Origin: Candidatus Kaiserbacteria bacterium
Lineage (GTDB): Bacteria > Patescibacteriota > Minisyncoccia > Phycocordibacterales > UBA2100
Direction of reading: 5' to 3'
Assembly (NCBI GenBank): GCA_016214605.1
Contig: JACROD010000007.1
Span: forward strand, 1 to 36,386
DNA length: 36,386 bases
Every line of letters starts with the position of its first letter. The stretch's first letter is position 1. Both the position numbers and the translations under genes were made by a program. Shown in pieces: positions 1-9,798 of this stretch. Below the pieces are notes generated by a model, which was not told the DNA's origin, ran no database searches, and saw only the letters and a list, made by a program, of their open reading frames with translations.

Positions 1-96
1 CGCCACAGGAAGCGTGGGATATCGAGATCGCAAAGTGGAAGAAACGAGAGGAGAAAAAACAGAAACGTGCTATCTTAAAGGCATTACCAGCATCGA

Positions 97-726
97 TTAT
101 TCAAAAAAGTCGGTGTTCGGCTTGAGGGGTTTTTGTAGGACATTCACACCGTCGCACAATACGATTACCGAAAGCTCGTATCCTTGGAGACGATCTTCGA
201 TCAAGATATGGGATCCTCGGCTCAATGCTTCTCGAGCCGCCTCGATCGCTTCGTCTTCTGTATCCGCGACCACGACACCTTTTCCGCCGCAGAGGCCGTC
301 GTATTTGATCACGCGGAATCCGGTCTTCTTGATGATGTATTCCGCGCTCGCGGCATTATCGGCGATCTCGAAGTCCGCAGTAGGAATGCGCCAGAGTCTG
401 CACCGTGTCTTGGTATAGATCTTGCTTCCTTCGAGCTGTGCCGCTTGCGCAGTCGGCCCGAAAGCCGCGATCCCTGCCTGATGCAAACGATCCACCAAAC
501 CACCGACCAGCGGTGCTTCGGGACCGACAATCACTAGATCAACACACTCGCGCTGCGCGAGCGCCACGAGGCCTTCAATATCATCGGTCTTTACCGCGCG
601 ACGATACTGCGACAAGATACCGGCATTGCCGGGCGCAACGATCACGCGTCTCACAAGCGGACTTTGTCGGATCTTATTGTACAACGCGTGTCCGCGTCCC
701 CCACCATCTATGACAAGTACTTTCAT
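97..726 (-). pseudogene. purD: PurD-like (GAR synthetase) N-terminal half, 209 aa
   Basis: PurD (phosphoribosylamine-glycine ligase) joins glycine to phosphoribosylamine in purine synthesis. The protein carries the PurD N-terminal domain (start MKVLVIDGGGRGHAL, then IVGPEAPLVGGLVDRL at about residues 66-81) and the first part of the ATP-grasp fold (FGPTAQAAQLEGSK, then IKYDGLCGGKGVVVA at about 140-154). Full PurD proteins are about 420 residues. This one stops after KPLKPNTDFFE, just where the conserved DHKR and GPNTGGMG segment should begin, so the catalytic C-terminal half is absent. A GAGGAG-like ribosome site lies upstream of the ATG at 724-726. Translating bases 1-96 in other frames does not recover PurD sequence, so a simple one-base frameshift is not obvious. 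It may be a broken gene or a short stand-alone ATP-grasp fragment. The family is clear; loss of activity is inference. Confidence 0.75.
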
Positions 727-813
727 GCTCTGGTACTCCTCTTTGTTTGCCCATGTTTAGAAGAACGATTCTTGCAGAACAATACAACAAAACGTGTGCC
801 GATTCCATCACCG

Positions 814-840
814 CGAAGGCCGCCCTACGGGCGGCCTTCG
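814..840. terminator. Strong GC hairpin between giant-protein gene and purD-like gene
   Basis: A perfect 12-bp stem (814-825 pairs with 829-840, loop TAC) lies just downstream of the stop codon of the 2324-residue protein. It has no clear T-run on either side. It could end that transcript or protect its 3' end. Confidence 0.5.
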
Positions 841-872
841 TTGCATGTCCATTGAGACCTCAAGAGACTTGC

Positions 873-3800
873 CTATTGTCCGCTCGTCGTACTGGATGCT
901 GTGACACTGACCGTCGTAGTAGTGGTGGTGGTTGTCGCCATCACCGATGAAGCGGAGGTAGTCGTAGCTGTCGTGGTCGAAGCAACGGGTACTGCATTCA
1001 TCATGGTAGCAGCCACAACGTTTGCCTGATCGCGCGCCTCGCGCAAGATCGCGTTTAGCTTCGCGCGTGTCTTAGGGCCAAGGGTACCGAAACCATCCGC
1101 GTCCGGCTTGGCGATCCCCCATTTCACTTGGAATTTCTGAATCGCCTTGATCGTGAGCCGACCGACTTTCATCGTCTCAAACCCGAGACTCCCGTCGCCG
1201 GATGCGGCAAGCTGCGTATCTGGATCGCCATTGAGGACGGTTTGGAGAAGCTTCACATCATCACCTGTCATACCCACGGCGAGCGAGCGCGTAAAGGTGC
1301 CGACACTCATTGCCGCATTCCCGCTTTGCATTTGCCCCTGCAATGAAGCGTTTGACGATGCGACACCGGAACCAAACACTTCCTCGATCCTGGCTCGCGT
1401 CTTGGGACCAAGCTGACCGAATCCGTCCTGACCCTTTTTCGCGACGCCATGCTTGATCTGGAAATCCTGGATCGCCTGCGCAGTCTTGGGGCCAAAGTAG
1501 CCAGTCGCTTCGATTCCAAGAAGACTCTGTAGACGCGAGACGTCGGCGCCGCGAGACCCCTGCTTGAGCGAAGCTAAGAAGCGCGCCGAGACGAACGCTC
1601 CCACATGAATATCCTGTATGGTCGGCCTGGTCGTCTTCGAAAGAGAGGAAGGTGCTTCCGCCGCTACACCACTCATTTGATCCAAGTACTCGATCCGACC
1701 ATCAGGATAAATAATCTGCGCACGTGGTTTGACGACGACCCCAACCCCACCACCACCGCTTACCGGCGCACCATTGCCACTTGCTGCCGCAGGTGCGGCA
1801 GTCGAACTACTCGGTGTGGAAGATTGTGCAGGAGCGATCGGTGCAAAGTCGGAGAAGTGGGAGACTGTCGCAGTGAGCGTGTTGTTCGTCGTATCGACAG
1901 TCGTCGAGAGAATATCGTATGCTTGCGACGCATCATTCCACACACCGAGCTGGAGATCGGATTCCGTCTTGCCCGAGGGGATATCGCTTTCGGTGTAAGG
2001 CACGACGACCGTCACACTATCGTTGAGATTTTTGACCGGTTGACCAGAAGAGTCGACCGCGCTGATCGAGATGCCGTTCTTGGCAAGCACTGTGCCGTTG
2101 GCGACGTTCGGTAGCGCAGTATTGGCCTGTGTCTTCACCGTACCCGCATTCGAGCCGGTACCGAGAGCATTGGCAGGGATGTTGAGTTTGAAGGCATCCC
2201 CAATATCGGAATTTGTGAGAAGACCGCCGGCGGTCGGGGTGACGGTTTCCTGACGCTCCGCTTTCACGGTGAATCCGGTGATCGCCGAGAGCGTGATCGT
2301 CTGCCCGGTCGCTCCTGCAGATATTCCGGAGAGCGAGCCTGTATAACCGATGGAATGTGCGGTGAGTGTCCACGTCCCGGAAGAGACCGGCAACGAGTAT
2401 GTCCCCGAGGAATCAGTTTGTGCAACAGAGAATCCGCCGCTGCCGTTGGTCGCATCAACGAAGGCACCCGAAACACCCGAACCAGAAAGAGTTACGGTGC
2501 CGGTGATCGTTTGTGAGGCGGTCGTGAGCGAAATGTTTATGCCCGAGGTATCGCCGGAGACGGTGACCGCAGAAGGCGCGGAAGAGATGTAACCGGGTTT
2601 GTCGGCACGAATCTGGTAGCTGCCTGCAGGGATCGAGATCGAGTACGCACCATTCGCATCCGCCTGTGCGCCGACAACGATGGTATTGGATTGACCCGTA
2701 GGAATGCCTGTGAGCGACACCCACGCACCCGAGATGGAACTACCCGAAACTGAGACACTGCCCGTGACTGTGTAAAGCCGGGACGAAGTATAGATGATCG
2801 TCTGTGTAGTCGAGACACTCCCCGTCGAACCAATAGGGCCAAATGCGGGCGAACCGGCGCGGACGGTGTAGGTGCCCGGAGAGAGACTCAGTGTGTAGAC
2901 ACCATAGATGCCGGATACAGTGTTGGCACCCGTGCCATTACCGCGCCCGGTCGAGGTGCGCGCGTCGACAAACGCATTCGTGATCGGATTCGTGCCATCA
3001 GTGAGCTTCACGGTGACAGCGATCGGTGCAGCGAGTGCACAATTCTGACCAGTGGTGGTACCGCCATCAGTGACCGTGACGCCCGAGGTCGGCGTCGAAT
3101 CACCGACTCCCGGGAATACGCAGGTGAGTGTATAGGAACCGGCGGGAACCTTGAGAGTATACGAGCCATTCGCGTCAGAGATCGCCGTATTGGCGCCGCT
3201 GGATCCTTCCGCACGAATGATCACACCTTGGATACCGACGGAGGCCTGCGTCGTTGATCCGGTGATCGTACCGAGCGCAAGCGTCTGAGCCGAGAAGTCC
3301 TGACCCGAGAGCGATGAACCGGAGACGGTCACCGTCTTGCTTCCGAGCTTGCCGAATCCCGGTGCATAGCTTTCGATCTGCCAGATGCCGTTGGTCACAT
3401 AGAGTGTATAAGCGCCATTGGCATCCGTCGGACCGCCGACGAAGTTGCCCTGACCGCCGCCGATCGGGGTCGTATCGGATGTCGAGGTGATCTTGCGGCC
3501 GGAAACACCGGCGTACGGAATAGCGTTGCCACTGTTGTCCTTCACCGTACCGGAGATCGTGAGTGATGAACCGACACCGAGCTTGAACGTGAGCGAAGTG
3601 GGACTATTCGATCCGCTCGAAGGCACGACGATCTGCTGATCGGGGACCGATGGCATGCCCGGCTTGAAGACACCGACGAGATAAGTACCTGGAGTCACAT
3701 TGAGTGTAAATGCACCCGATGTATTGGTTTGTCCGCCGGTGCCGAAGCCGTTGGCATCGCTTGCAGTCGAGGTGGCGACAGGTCGCGCGAAGACACCCGC

Positions 3801-6800
3801 ATTGGAGACAGCGCTTCCGTTGGCATCAAGTACGCTTCCGGTGATGGTCTTGCTCGTCGCCGAGAGAGTAAAATTCTTGGCTGAGACTGAGGTCGTACCC
3901 ACAATGACGGTCAAGGGAGGCGGCGGCATGAAGGTGAAGGTCGGTGGGGGAGGTGGTGGGGCACCCGGTATAAACGCGGCATCGGGCATCGCAGGACCAA
4001 CACCAACATTGTATGTCGTATTCATTTGGACGGAGAGTGAGTACGCATCCGCGCCGCCGGTGAGCGCGACCGTCTTCTTGGAGAATCCACTCGGACTTCC
4101 GGCGAAGATGTCGACAGAAGTACCCGCCGGTCCCGTGACACTGCCGGATATGGTCACCGTACTACCCGCACCGGAGACGATGACGTTTTTGGTGAGATTC
4201 GTCGATGATACGGTGAACGGTTGCGGAGTGCCGTTGTACGTGACGGTCGAAGAAGCAGTCGCAAGCGATCCCGGATCAATACCGATCATATAATCACCAT
4301 CGGCAAGCGAGGTAAAGGTCCCGACACCTGAAGCACTGGTCGTCGTCGCTTGTCCGCCGGAGGAGGGCGAGAAGAGGAAGACTTTTACGTTTGCAATGCC
4401 TTCGCCCGCGTTGACGGCGCTGTTGCTGTTGAAGTCATTGAACACATTGACGGCGAGTGTACGGCTTCCCGCGGCGCCAAGGAAGAACGGTGCCGCGGTC
4501 TTCGTCTCGAGGAGCGCACGGTTGTTGCCGGCCGTGTCACGCGTCTTGATGTCGACTTGATACCCTGTCGACGAAGGAACCGTTGAATTGACGACACCCG
4601 AAAGATCCATGCAAAGGAACGCATTGGCTCCCGTCGAAGCACCCGCGATCGTGAGCGTAACGGAAACCGCATTCGCATCGTTCGTGACATTCAGGATGTA
4701 TGGCGCGCCGCTGCCAGGGCCATTGATGTCTGTATTGCAGAATGATGCACTACTCGATGTGGAGACCATAGCGGCGTTCGTCACATCAAAACCTGAAGGG
4801 AATGTGAGTACGACCTGTCCGCCGACCGGGACTGACGTTGAAACGGGAAACTGCACTTGGTAGTTGGACGCGATACCTGTCATGCGCGTCTGCGGCGTCA
4901 CCCGAATCGGATTCATCCCCTGCTGTCCCTGATCGATCGTACCGCCCCCAGGACCCAGTGATCCGCCGGTATCGCTAGAGCTCTGCACAGTCCCATATGC
5001 GAGATTGCCCGCAGGTGTGCCGGACGTCGAGATACCATTGCCTGCGAGGTCCTGCACCGGCGTGGCGATCGTCACTTTGAAGGTATTGCCGTTTTGAAGC
5101 GACAGGCCGGAGATGCGTGCCGTACGTGTACCCGGATCATAGGTGACCGTCTTGCCGCCGAGTGATATGGAAGTGCCGGTAGGACTCTCGATCGTATAGT
5201 TGGCGATATTGTCGACCGCATTGGGGCTACCGCCGGTTCTCATCGTCTCCGAGAAGGAGATCGCTACGCCGAAGTTGTCCGCGTTGGCAAACGTCACCGT
5301 CGGCGCGCTTGTATCCGCCGTCGGGGTCGTCGTGGCATAGGTCGTCGAGGTAGCAGTGAGGCGGTTACCGGCAATGTCCGCCGGTCCGGTGAGCCCTGCG
5401 CCGATTTGCAGCTTATACCCCGTCGCCGTCGAAAGCACCGTCGAAGGTGCGAAGTTTATGGAACGGCTTTGAGGGTTATATGAGACACTGCCCGCGACCG
5501 ATGCTCCACCGGCTTGTGCAAGCAATTTGACCGTCGAACCGGAGATCGTCGAAGGATCCATGTCTTTTGAGAAGCCGGAGGTAAAGACCTGCGATACGGA
5601 TATATTGGTCGAGCCGTTCGCCGGATTTACGCCAAGTACGGTCGGTGCGGTCGTATCGAGCGCAGCCGCTGTGCGGAAGTAGAGACGATATTCACCAGGC
5701 AAGGATGTGCCGTTTGAACTGCGTGCGGCCGTGGTTACTTGCACTACATAATCTGTGTTCACCGATAAATTCGCCGAAGGGGTGATCGTTACCGTATTGG
5801 TCGAGGAATCATATGCGTTCGTAGCCGTAACGGCACTGCCCGGTTGGCCGTTGCTCGCCGTCGAGAGCTTGACGACTGTCGTAGTATCTACAGCATTGGC
5901 GCCACCATCGGCAAGCATGGCGACACTGAACGTGAGCTTGATCTTGCCGTTGGGCGCAAACTGCTGATTGCCCGACTGTGGCTGCGATGATTGCACATAT
6001 GGCGGCGTGGTGTTGGTCCCGCCCGTGGCACCCGTTGTGAAAGAGATCGCAGCGGAAGAGGCAAGCGAATTGCCAGCGGAATCTTTGACGCCTGTGCCCG
6101 CCGTCACTGTATAAGCGGTCGATGGAATGAGATTGGAAGCGCTGTTGTCGAACCGCAATGAGGTCGAGGTCGCCCCTGTCGCACCATTAGAGACGAGGTG
6201 GAACGCATAGGAACCGGTGTTGCCTGCATTGGCCGTCGCCTTTGCAAAGACAAGATCACCGAACGAAAATGATGTTGCGTCTTGCGTACCCGTATCTACC
6301 GCACCCTGCGCACTCGTTGTGAGTTTGGCAACGACAGAGCTTGCCGCAAACGTCGGTGAACCGCCATCAAACGACACTGTCCCGCCGCCAGCCTGGGGTC
6401 CAAGGATACCCGCTCCGGTCACGGCCGTAACGAGATGCCATGCGTATGCATTGAGATTATCGCCTCCCGCAGTGAGCTTGGCGAAGACCAGATTACCTAC
6501 CGCAAAGGTGGTCGATGCGGTGAGAACGCCCGATCCGTCGACCGTTGACGTTGCCGTCGGCATCAAGCGACTAAACGTAGTGGTGGCGTAGGTGGGTGCC
6601 GCACTCGCGCCATCTAGGCGCAAGCTTGCGTTGTTTACAGCCGCAGCGGTCGTGACAATATGCCAATTGTATTTGAAGTCCGACGGGTTGGCCGATGTGT
6701 TTACAAGGAGCATATCACCCACACCAGTCGAAGCGCCGCCCGAGACATTGCCCGTCGCTGTTGCTGAGGCAAATTTGGTGAGCTGGAGCGGGCGGAACAA

Positions 6801-7847
6801 GGCGAAGCCATTGACAGCAAACGTGCCCGATGTGAGAGTCGCGTCGGTCACAATACCGACTTCGGGAGGGAATGTATCCATCTGCATATAGACGATATCC
6901 CCCGCGGTAGGCGCCGAATAGGATCCTTGCGGGAAGATCTGATTCGTGCCATTGATCTGGAGAAAAGCTGAGCCTCCCGTCGAAGCCTTGGCGAAACGCG
7001 AACCGCTCGCATACGTGGGAGGATTGGAAACGATTATATCGAACCCATTGGGAAACGGCCTGATCGCGGTACCGATGGTTGTCGTTGAGGTCGTCAATGT
7101 AACATTCGAAGAATTGAGGGTGGTCTGATCGAGGTTTTCACTAAAACCAAAATGGATGAACGTGGAGATCGGCACGCCCGTGGAGCCATTCTGAGGACCG
7201 GTCATATTGACATTGAGGGTCGGCGCGACCGTATCGATCGTCACTGTATTGGTCGTGATCGCCGACGGACCCGCTGGCTGAGCACCCGTCCATCCATTAG
7301 ACCCGGGGTAGATACTCGCGGTAAAGGCGTGACTGTTGGTTGCGCCTGCGGTGGTTTGAATGACTATGAAATAGTCGGCACCGGCATTGCCGCCCGTGTC
7401 ATTGGCAGGCACTATCTCAGGCGTGGCAAATGTGAGCGTTGTCGTCGAGCCATTCCATGAGGTGGACGCCATCAGGAGTGGTACGACCACATCCCCCGCA
7501 TCAAACGATCCCGGCGTACCGGAACCCTTGATATCACGATAGACGGCGACACCCGACGATGTCGCGTTTGCAAGTATTGCAAGATCGGTCGTCGTAGAGA
7601 AGCCGCCCGATCCCGTAAACGCGATCGACGTGGAGGCGAGTGTCTGATCGCCCGCAAGGTTGAGTGAGATGATCGCCACCGGTGTGGACGAAGCCTTAAT
7701 CGTCTGATTCTGAGTCGTCAGACTTGCCGCGACATTGGATGAGACGGCAGCCCTTGCGCGCGAAACGAAGCCGAAGACCGCGGCAAGCGCGAGAATTATC
7801 GTGAATAAAAGGGTACTGATTTGCAGCGCACGAGATGGTGTAACCAT
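873..7847 (-). CDS. Giant secreted multidomain wall protein with two C-terminal peptidoglycan-binding domains
   Basis: The 2324-residue protein opens with a signal peptide (residues 1-33, cleavage near RARA-AVSS). Residues about 35-1100 hold several bacterial Ig-like domains of the SbsA/Big_5 type, recognisable by phrases such as NGSTGVPISTFIHFGFSENL and NPANGSTNISV. A threefold repeat with the core GDLVFAK..N..YAFHLVS lies at about 375-570. An SdrD-B-like segment (NVFNDFNSNSAVNAGEGI) is near 1130. About 1230-1850 is a run of carboxypeptidase-regulatory-like beta domains (ITGSV..GSAVSNAGV type), interrupted by a proline-rich linker at about 1296-1312. A ZU5-like region is near 1860-2010. Two PG_binding_1 domains (GYFGPKTAQAIQDFQ and GFGTLGPKTRAKL) occupy about 2096-2152 and 2186-2266, followed by a Thr/Ser tail. 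It probably anchors non-covalently to peptidoglycan and works as an adhesin or surface-layer component; the role is inference. There is no sortase motif. The start ATG is at 7845-7847. Confidence 0.9.
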   Translation of the reverse strand: MVTPSRALQISTLLFTIILALAAVFGFVSRARAAVSSNVAASLTTQNQTIKASSTPVAIISLNLAGDQTLASTSIAFTGSGGFSTTTDLAILANATSSGVAVYRDIKGSGTPGSFDAGDVVVPLLMASTSWNGSTTTLTFATPEIVPANDTGGNAGADYFIVIQTTAGATNSHAFTASIYPGSNGWTGAQPAGPSAITTNTVTIDTVAPTLNVNMTGPQNGSTGVPISTFIHFGFSENLDQTTLNSSNVTLTTSTTTIGTAIRPFPNGFDIIVSNPPTYASGSRFAKASTGGSAFLQINGTNQIFPQGSYSAPTAGDIVYMQMDTFPPEVGIVTDATLTSGTFAVNGFALFRPLQLTKFASATATGNVSGGASTGVGDMLLVNTSANPSDFKYNWHIVTTAAAVNNASLRLDGASAAPTYATTTFSRLMPTATSTVDGSGVLTASTTFAVGNLVFAKLTAGGDNLNAYAWHLVTAVTGAGILGPQAGGGTVSFDGGSPTFAASSVVAKLTTSAQGAVDTGTQDATSFSFGDLVFAKATANAGNTGSYAFHLVSNGATGATSTSLRFDNSASNLIPSTAYTVTAGTGVKDSAGNSLASSAAISFTTGATGGTNTTPPYVQSSQPQSGNQQFAPNGKIKLTFSVAMLADGGANAVDTTTVVKLSTASNGQPGSAVTATNAYDSSTNTVTITPSANLSVNTDYVVQVTTAARSSNGTSLPGEYRLYFRTAAALDTTAPTVLGVNPANGSTNISVSQVFTSGFSKDMDPSTISGSTVKLLAQAGGASVAGSVSYNPQSRSINFAPSTVLSTATGYKLQIGAGLTGPADIAGNRLTATSTTYATTTPTADTSAPTVTFANADNFGVAISFSETMRTGGSPNAVDNIANYTIESPTGTSISLGGKTVTYDPGTRTARISGLSLQNGNTFKVTIATPVQDLAGNGISTSGTPAGNLAYGTVQSSSDTGGSLGPGGGTIDQGQQGMNPIRVTPQTRMTGIASNYQVQFPVSTSVPVGGQVVLTFPSGFDVTNAAMVSTSSSASFCNTDINGPGSGAPYILNVTNDANAVSVTLTIAGASTGANAFLCMDLSGVVNSTVPSSTGYQVDIKTRDTAGNNRALLETKTAAPFFLGAAGSRTLAVNVFNDFNSNSAVNAGEGIANVKVFLFSPSSGGQATTTSASGVGTFTSLADGDYMIGIDPGSLATASSTVTYNGTPQPFTVSSTNLTKNVIVSGAGSTVTISGSVTGPAGTSVDIFAGSPSGFSKKTVALTGGADAYSLSVQMNTTYNVGVGPAMPDAAFIPGAPPPPPPTFTFMPPPPLTVIVGTTSVSAKNFTLSATSKTITGSVLDANGSAVSNAGVFARPVATSTASDANGFGTGGQTNTSGAFTLNVTPGTYLVGVFKPGMPSVPDQQIVVPSSGSNSPTSLTFKLGVGSSLTISGTVKDNSGNAIPYAGVSGRKITSTSDTTPIGGGQGNFVGGPTDANGAYTLYVTNGIWQIESYAPGFGKLGSKTVTVSGSSLSGQDFSAQTLALGTITGSTTQASVGIQGVIIRAEGSSGANTAISDANGSYTLKVPAGSYTLTCVFPGVGDSTPTSGVTVTDGGTTTGQNCALAAPIAVTVKLTDGTNPITNAFVDARTSTGRGNGTGANTVSGIYGVYTLSLSPGTYTVRAGSPAFGPIGSTGSVSTTQTIIYTSSRLYTVTGSVSVSGSSISGAWVSLTGIPTGQSNTIVVGAQADANGAYSISIPAGSYQIRADKPGYISSAPSAVTVSGDTSGINISLTTASQTITGTVTLSGSGVSGAFVDATNGSGGFSVAQTDSSGTYSLPVSSGTWTLTAHSIGYTGSLSGISAGATGQTITLSAITGFTVKAERQETVTPTAGGLLTNSDIGDAFKLNIPANALGTGSNAGTVKTQANTALPNVANGTVLAKNGISISAVDSSGQPVKNLNDSVTVVVPYTESDIPSGKTESDLQLGVWNDASQAYDILSTTVDTTNNTLTATVSHFSDFAPIAPAQSSTPSSSTAAPAAASGNGAPVSGGGGVGVVVKPRAQIIYPDGRIEYLDQMSGVAAEAPSSLSKTTRPTIQDIHVGAFVSARFLASLKQGSRGADVSRLQSLLGIEATGYFGPKTAQAIQDFQIKHGVAKKGQDGFGQLGPKTRARIEEVFGSGVASSNASLQGQMQSGNAAMSVGTFTRSLAVGMTGDDVKLLQTVLNGDPDTQLAASGDGSLGFETMKVGRLTIKAIQKFQVKWGIAKPDADGFGTLGPKTRAKLNAILREARDQANVVAATMMNAVPVASTTTATTTSASSVMATTTTTTTTVSVTASSTTSGQ

Positions 7848-7854
7848 ATACGGT

Positions 7855-7899
7855 GATAAAATAAGACACTCGAGGTGTCCTTATCGATAAAATGAGACA
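7855..7899. repeat. 14-bp direct repeats bracketing a palindrome upstream of the giant gene
   Basis: GATAAAATAAGACA (7855-7868) and GATAAAATGAGACA (7886-7899) are direct repeats 31 bp apart, about three helical turns. Between them is the palindrome GACAC-TCGAG-GTGTC. This is the promoter and leader region of the giant surface-protein gene, so a dimeric regulator site is possible. A remnant of mobile-element termini is the alternative. Confidence 0.6.
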
Positions 7900-7980
7900 T
7901 AGCGAGTTTCATTCTAACAACACCTTGCGCAACCTTCGCACATCACATATCGTTTCGTGTGGATAAGTCGGTGAATACTC

Positions 7981-9768
7981 CTACTCCTCCTCCTCTTGGA
8001 TGAATCCCCCCGCCTGAATACTCCAAAGCTTCTGATAGAGACCACCCTCTTTGATGAGCTTATCGTGCGCACCTTGGGCGACTACATGGCCGCCCTGCAG
8101 GACGACGATGCGATCCATGCTCATGATGGTCGAGAGGCGGTGCGCAATCACGAGCACGGTCTTGCCTTGCATGAGGATCTTGAGCGAATCCTGGATGAGC
8201 GACTCGGATTCGGAGTCGAGACTCGACGTGGCTTCGTCGAGCACGAGGATCGGCGCATTTTTGAGGATCGCACGCGCGATCGCTACGCGCTGGCGCTCGC
8301 CGCCCGAGAGCTTGACCCCCCGCTCACCGACAAACGTATCGTACCCTTGGGCGAGTCCCTGGATGAATTCATGACAGTGCGCTTTTTTGGCGGCTTCGAT
8401 CACCTCTTCGTCGGTCGCGTCGCGCTTGCCATAGCGGATGTTTTCCATAAGCGAGCGGTGAAAGAGCACCGGCTCCTGCGGCACGAAACCGATCGAATCA
8501 CGCAAACTATCCTGCGTGACCTGCGCGATGTTTTGGCCGTCGATCAGGATCGCTCCCTCGGTCACGTCGTACATGCGCAAGAGCAGCTTGGTGATGGTCG
8601 ATTTGCCCGCACCCGACGGCCCCACGAGCGCGACCTTCTCGCCGGGACGGATCGAGAGGTCGAGGTGTTCGAGAATTGATCGTTCTTCCTGAAAACGGAA
8701 GGTGATGTCTTTGAAATCGATCGCACCGTTTGATACCGTGAGCGGCGGCGCATTCGGTACATCTTGTATCTGATGCGGCTCTTCAAGGAGCGCGACCATT
8801 TCTTCCGCATCAGCAATGGAATCATAAAAACGCCTAAGTTGAATGGAGACATTGTGAAGCATTTCGAATGTACCAACGAGATACGTCTGGATGAGAATAA
8901 AGTCTCCAATAGTCAGTTCGCCATGCTGCCAAAAATACATCGCACCATATAAAAGCGCGACGTTGATCACGATCATAAGAAACCCCTGTATACCGAGCGC
9001 GTATTCATAGAAATGCCATCCCTTCAGTCGCGCAGCACGCAGATTGTCGGTGAATTGTCCGAGACGTTCGTGTTCGTATCCAACACCAGAAGACAGCATA
9101 ATGGCGTTATGGTTACCTATTGCATCAGCGATCGCACCGCCTAATTTGCTTTCCAACTCCGCACGGGACACACGCAAGGGTCTGTGCATGCGCGAGAGAT
9201 ATACTTGCACTATCACAAAAAGAATCGACCAAAACCCAAGCATGGCACCGAGTACGTGATTATGTGCAAATAAAACCACTATCGCGCCGACAACAAAAAA
9301 AGCGGCCGGAAAGAAACTCATTATTATTGAGTCAAATGCAAGCTCGAAGGCACGTGCGTATTGATTGACTCGACGAGTGAGCGTACCGGCAAATTGCGAT
9401 GCAAAAAAATGATGTGAGTGACGTATGAGATATTCAAACGAAGAGAGCGTGAGATTCGACATGATACGTATCTCCAAAAAGGAAAGACTCCACATTTCAA
9501 TACGGGAAAAGACCCATCTCAACAACATAACGATACCAATGACACCAATCGTGATCGACAAACTATGTACCACCAAAGGACCCCGATCTCCTGAAGCAAG
9601 TGTGTTCAATAATTGCCGCATGTAGATCGGAATAACAAGACTCCCCACCTGTGCACCAATTGCGCCACTGATAATCAAAAATAGGGTGAACGGCTGCCGC
9701 AACACTTCATTGCCATATATACGAAAAACAGAACCAGCGCTCGCCATTTTCTTATGAGTAGGTTCCAT
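7981..9768 (-). CDS. ABC exporter, MsbA/MdlB-like half-transporter
   Basis: A 595-residue fused ABC exporter that would dimerise in the membrane and use ATP to export lipids, drugs or peptides. Residues about 20-320 form the six-helix transmembrane domain. The nucleotide-binding domain (about 345-585) has Walker A GPSGAGKST near 383, the Q-loop phrase FVPQEPVLF, the signature LSGGERQR near 486, Walker B ILVLDEATSSLD and the H-loop VIAHRLST near 540. All catalytic motifs look intact. The ATG at 9766-9768 is preceded on the minus strand by CATAAT and 8 nt, suggesting a leaderless or nearly leaderless mRNA; an internal Met at residue 8 is an alternative start. It is divergent from tsaD, 30 bp away. 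The substrate cannot be told from sequence. Confidence 0.95.
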   Translation of the reverse strand: MEPTHKKMASAGSVFRIYGNEVLRQPFTLFLIISGAIGAQVGSLVIPIYMRQLLNTLASGDRGPLVVHSLSITIGVIGIVMLLRWVFSRIEMWSLSFLEIRIMSNLTLSSFEYLIRHSHHFFASQFAGTLTRRVNQYARAFELAFDSIIMSFFPAAFFVVGAIVVLFAHNHVLGAMLGFWSILFVIVQVYLSRMHRPLRVSRAELESKLGGAIADAIGNHNAIMLSSGVGYEHERLGQFTDNLRAARLKGWHFYEYALGIQGFLMIVINVALLYGAMYFWQHGELTIGDFILIQTYLVGTFEMLHNVSIQLRRFYDSIADAEEMVALLEEPHQIQDVPNAPPLTVSNGAIDFKDITFRFQEERSILEHLDLSIRPGEKVALVGPSGAGKSTITKLLLRMYDVTEGAILIDGQNIAQVTQDSLRDSIGFVPQEPVLFHRSLMENIRYGKRDATDEEVIEAAKKAHCHEFIQGLAQGYDTFVGERGVKLSGGERQRVAIARAILKNAPILVLDEATSSLDSESESLIQDSLKILMQGKTVLVIAHRLSTIMSMDRIVVLQGGHVVAQGAHDKLIKEGGLYQKLWSIQAGGFIQEEEE

Positions 9769-9785
9769 AAGTGGTCATTATGCGC

Positions 9786-9798
9786 TATAAATTGGTAT
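9786..9798 (+). promoter_or_regulatory. -10 box of leaderless tsaD mRNA
   Basis: TATAAA (9786-9791) ends 7 nt before the tsaD ATG at 9799 and there is no Shine-Dalgarno sequence, which fits transcription starting at the start codon. Confidence 0.55.

Noticed and set aside
14-418. Plus-strand gene at the left edge
   Set aside because: It overlaps the well-conserved PurD-like frame on the other strand and has no recognisable content.
1605-7460. Many open frames of 60-200 codons opposite the giant gene
   Set aside because: They are shadows of a GC-skewed, repeat-rich coding sequence, with no family resemblance.
9754-9798. Earlier start for tsaD
   Set aside because: The added residues do not resemble TsaD, and the DNA there holds the divergent promoters of tsaD and the ABC exporter.
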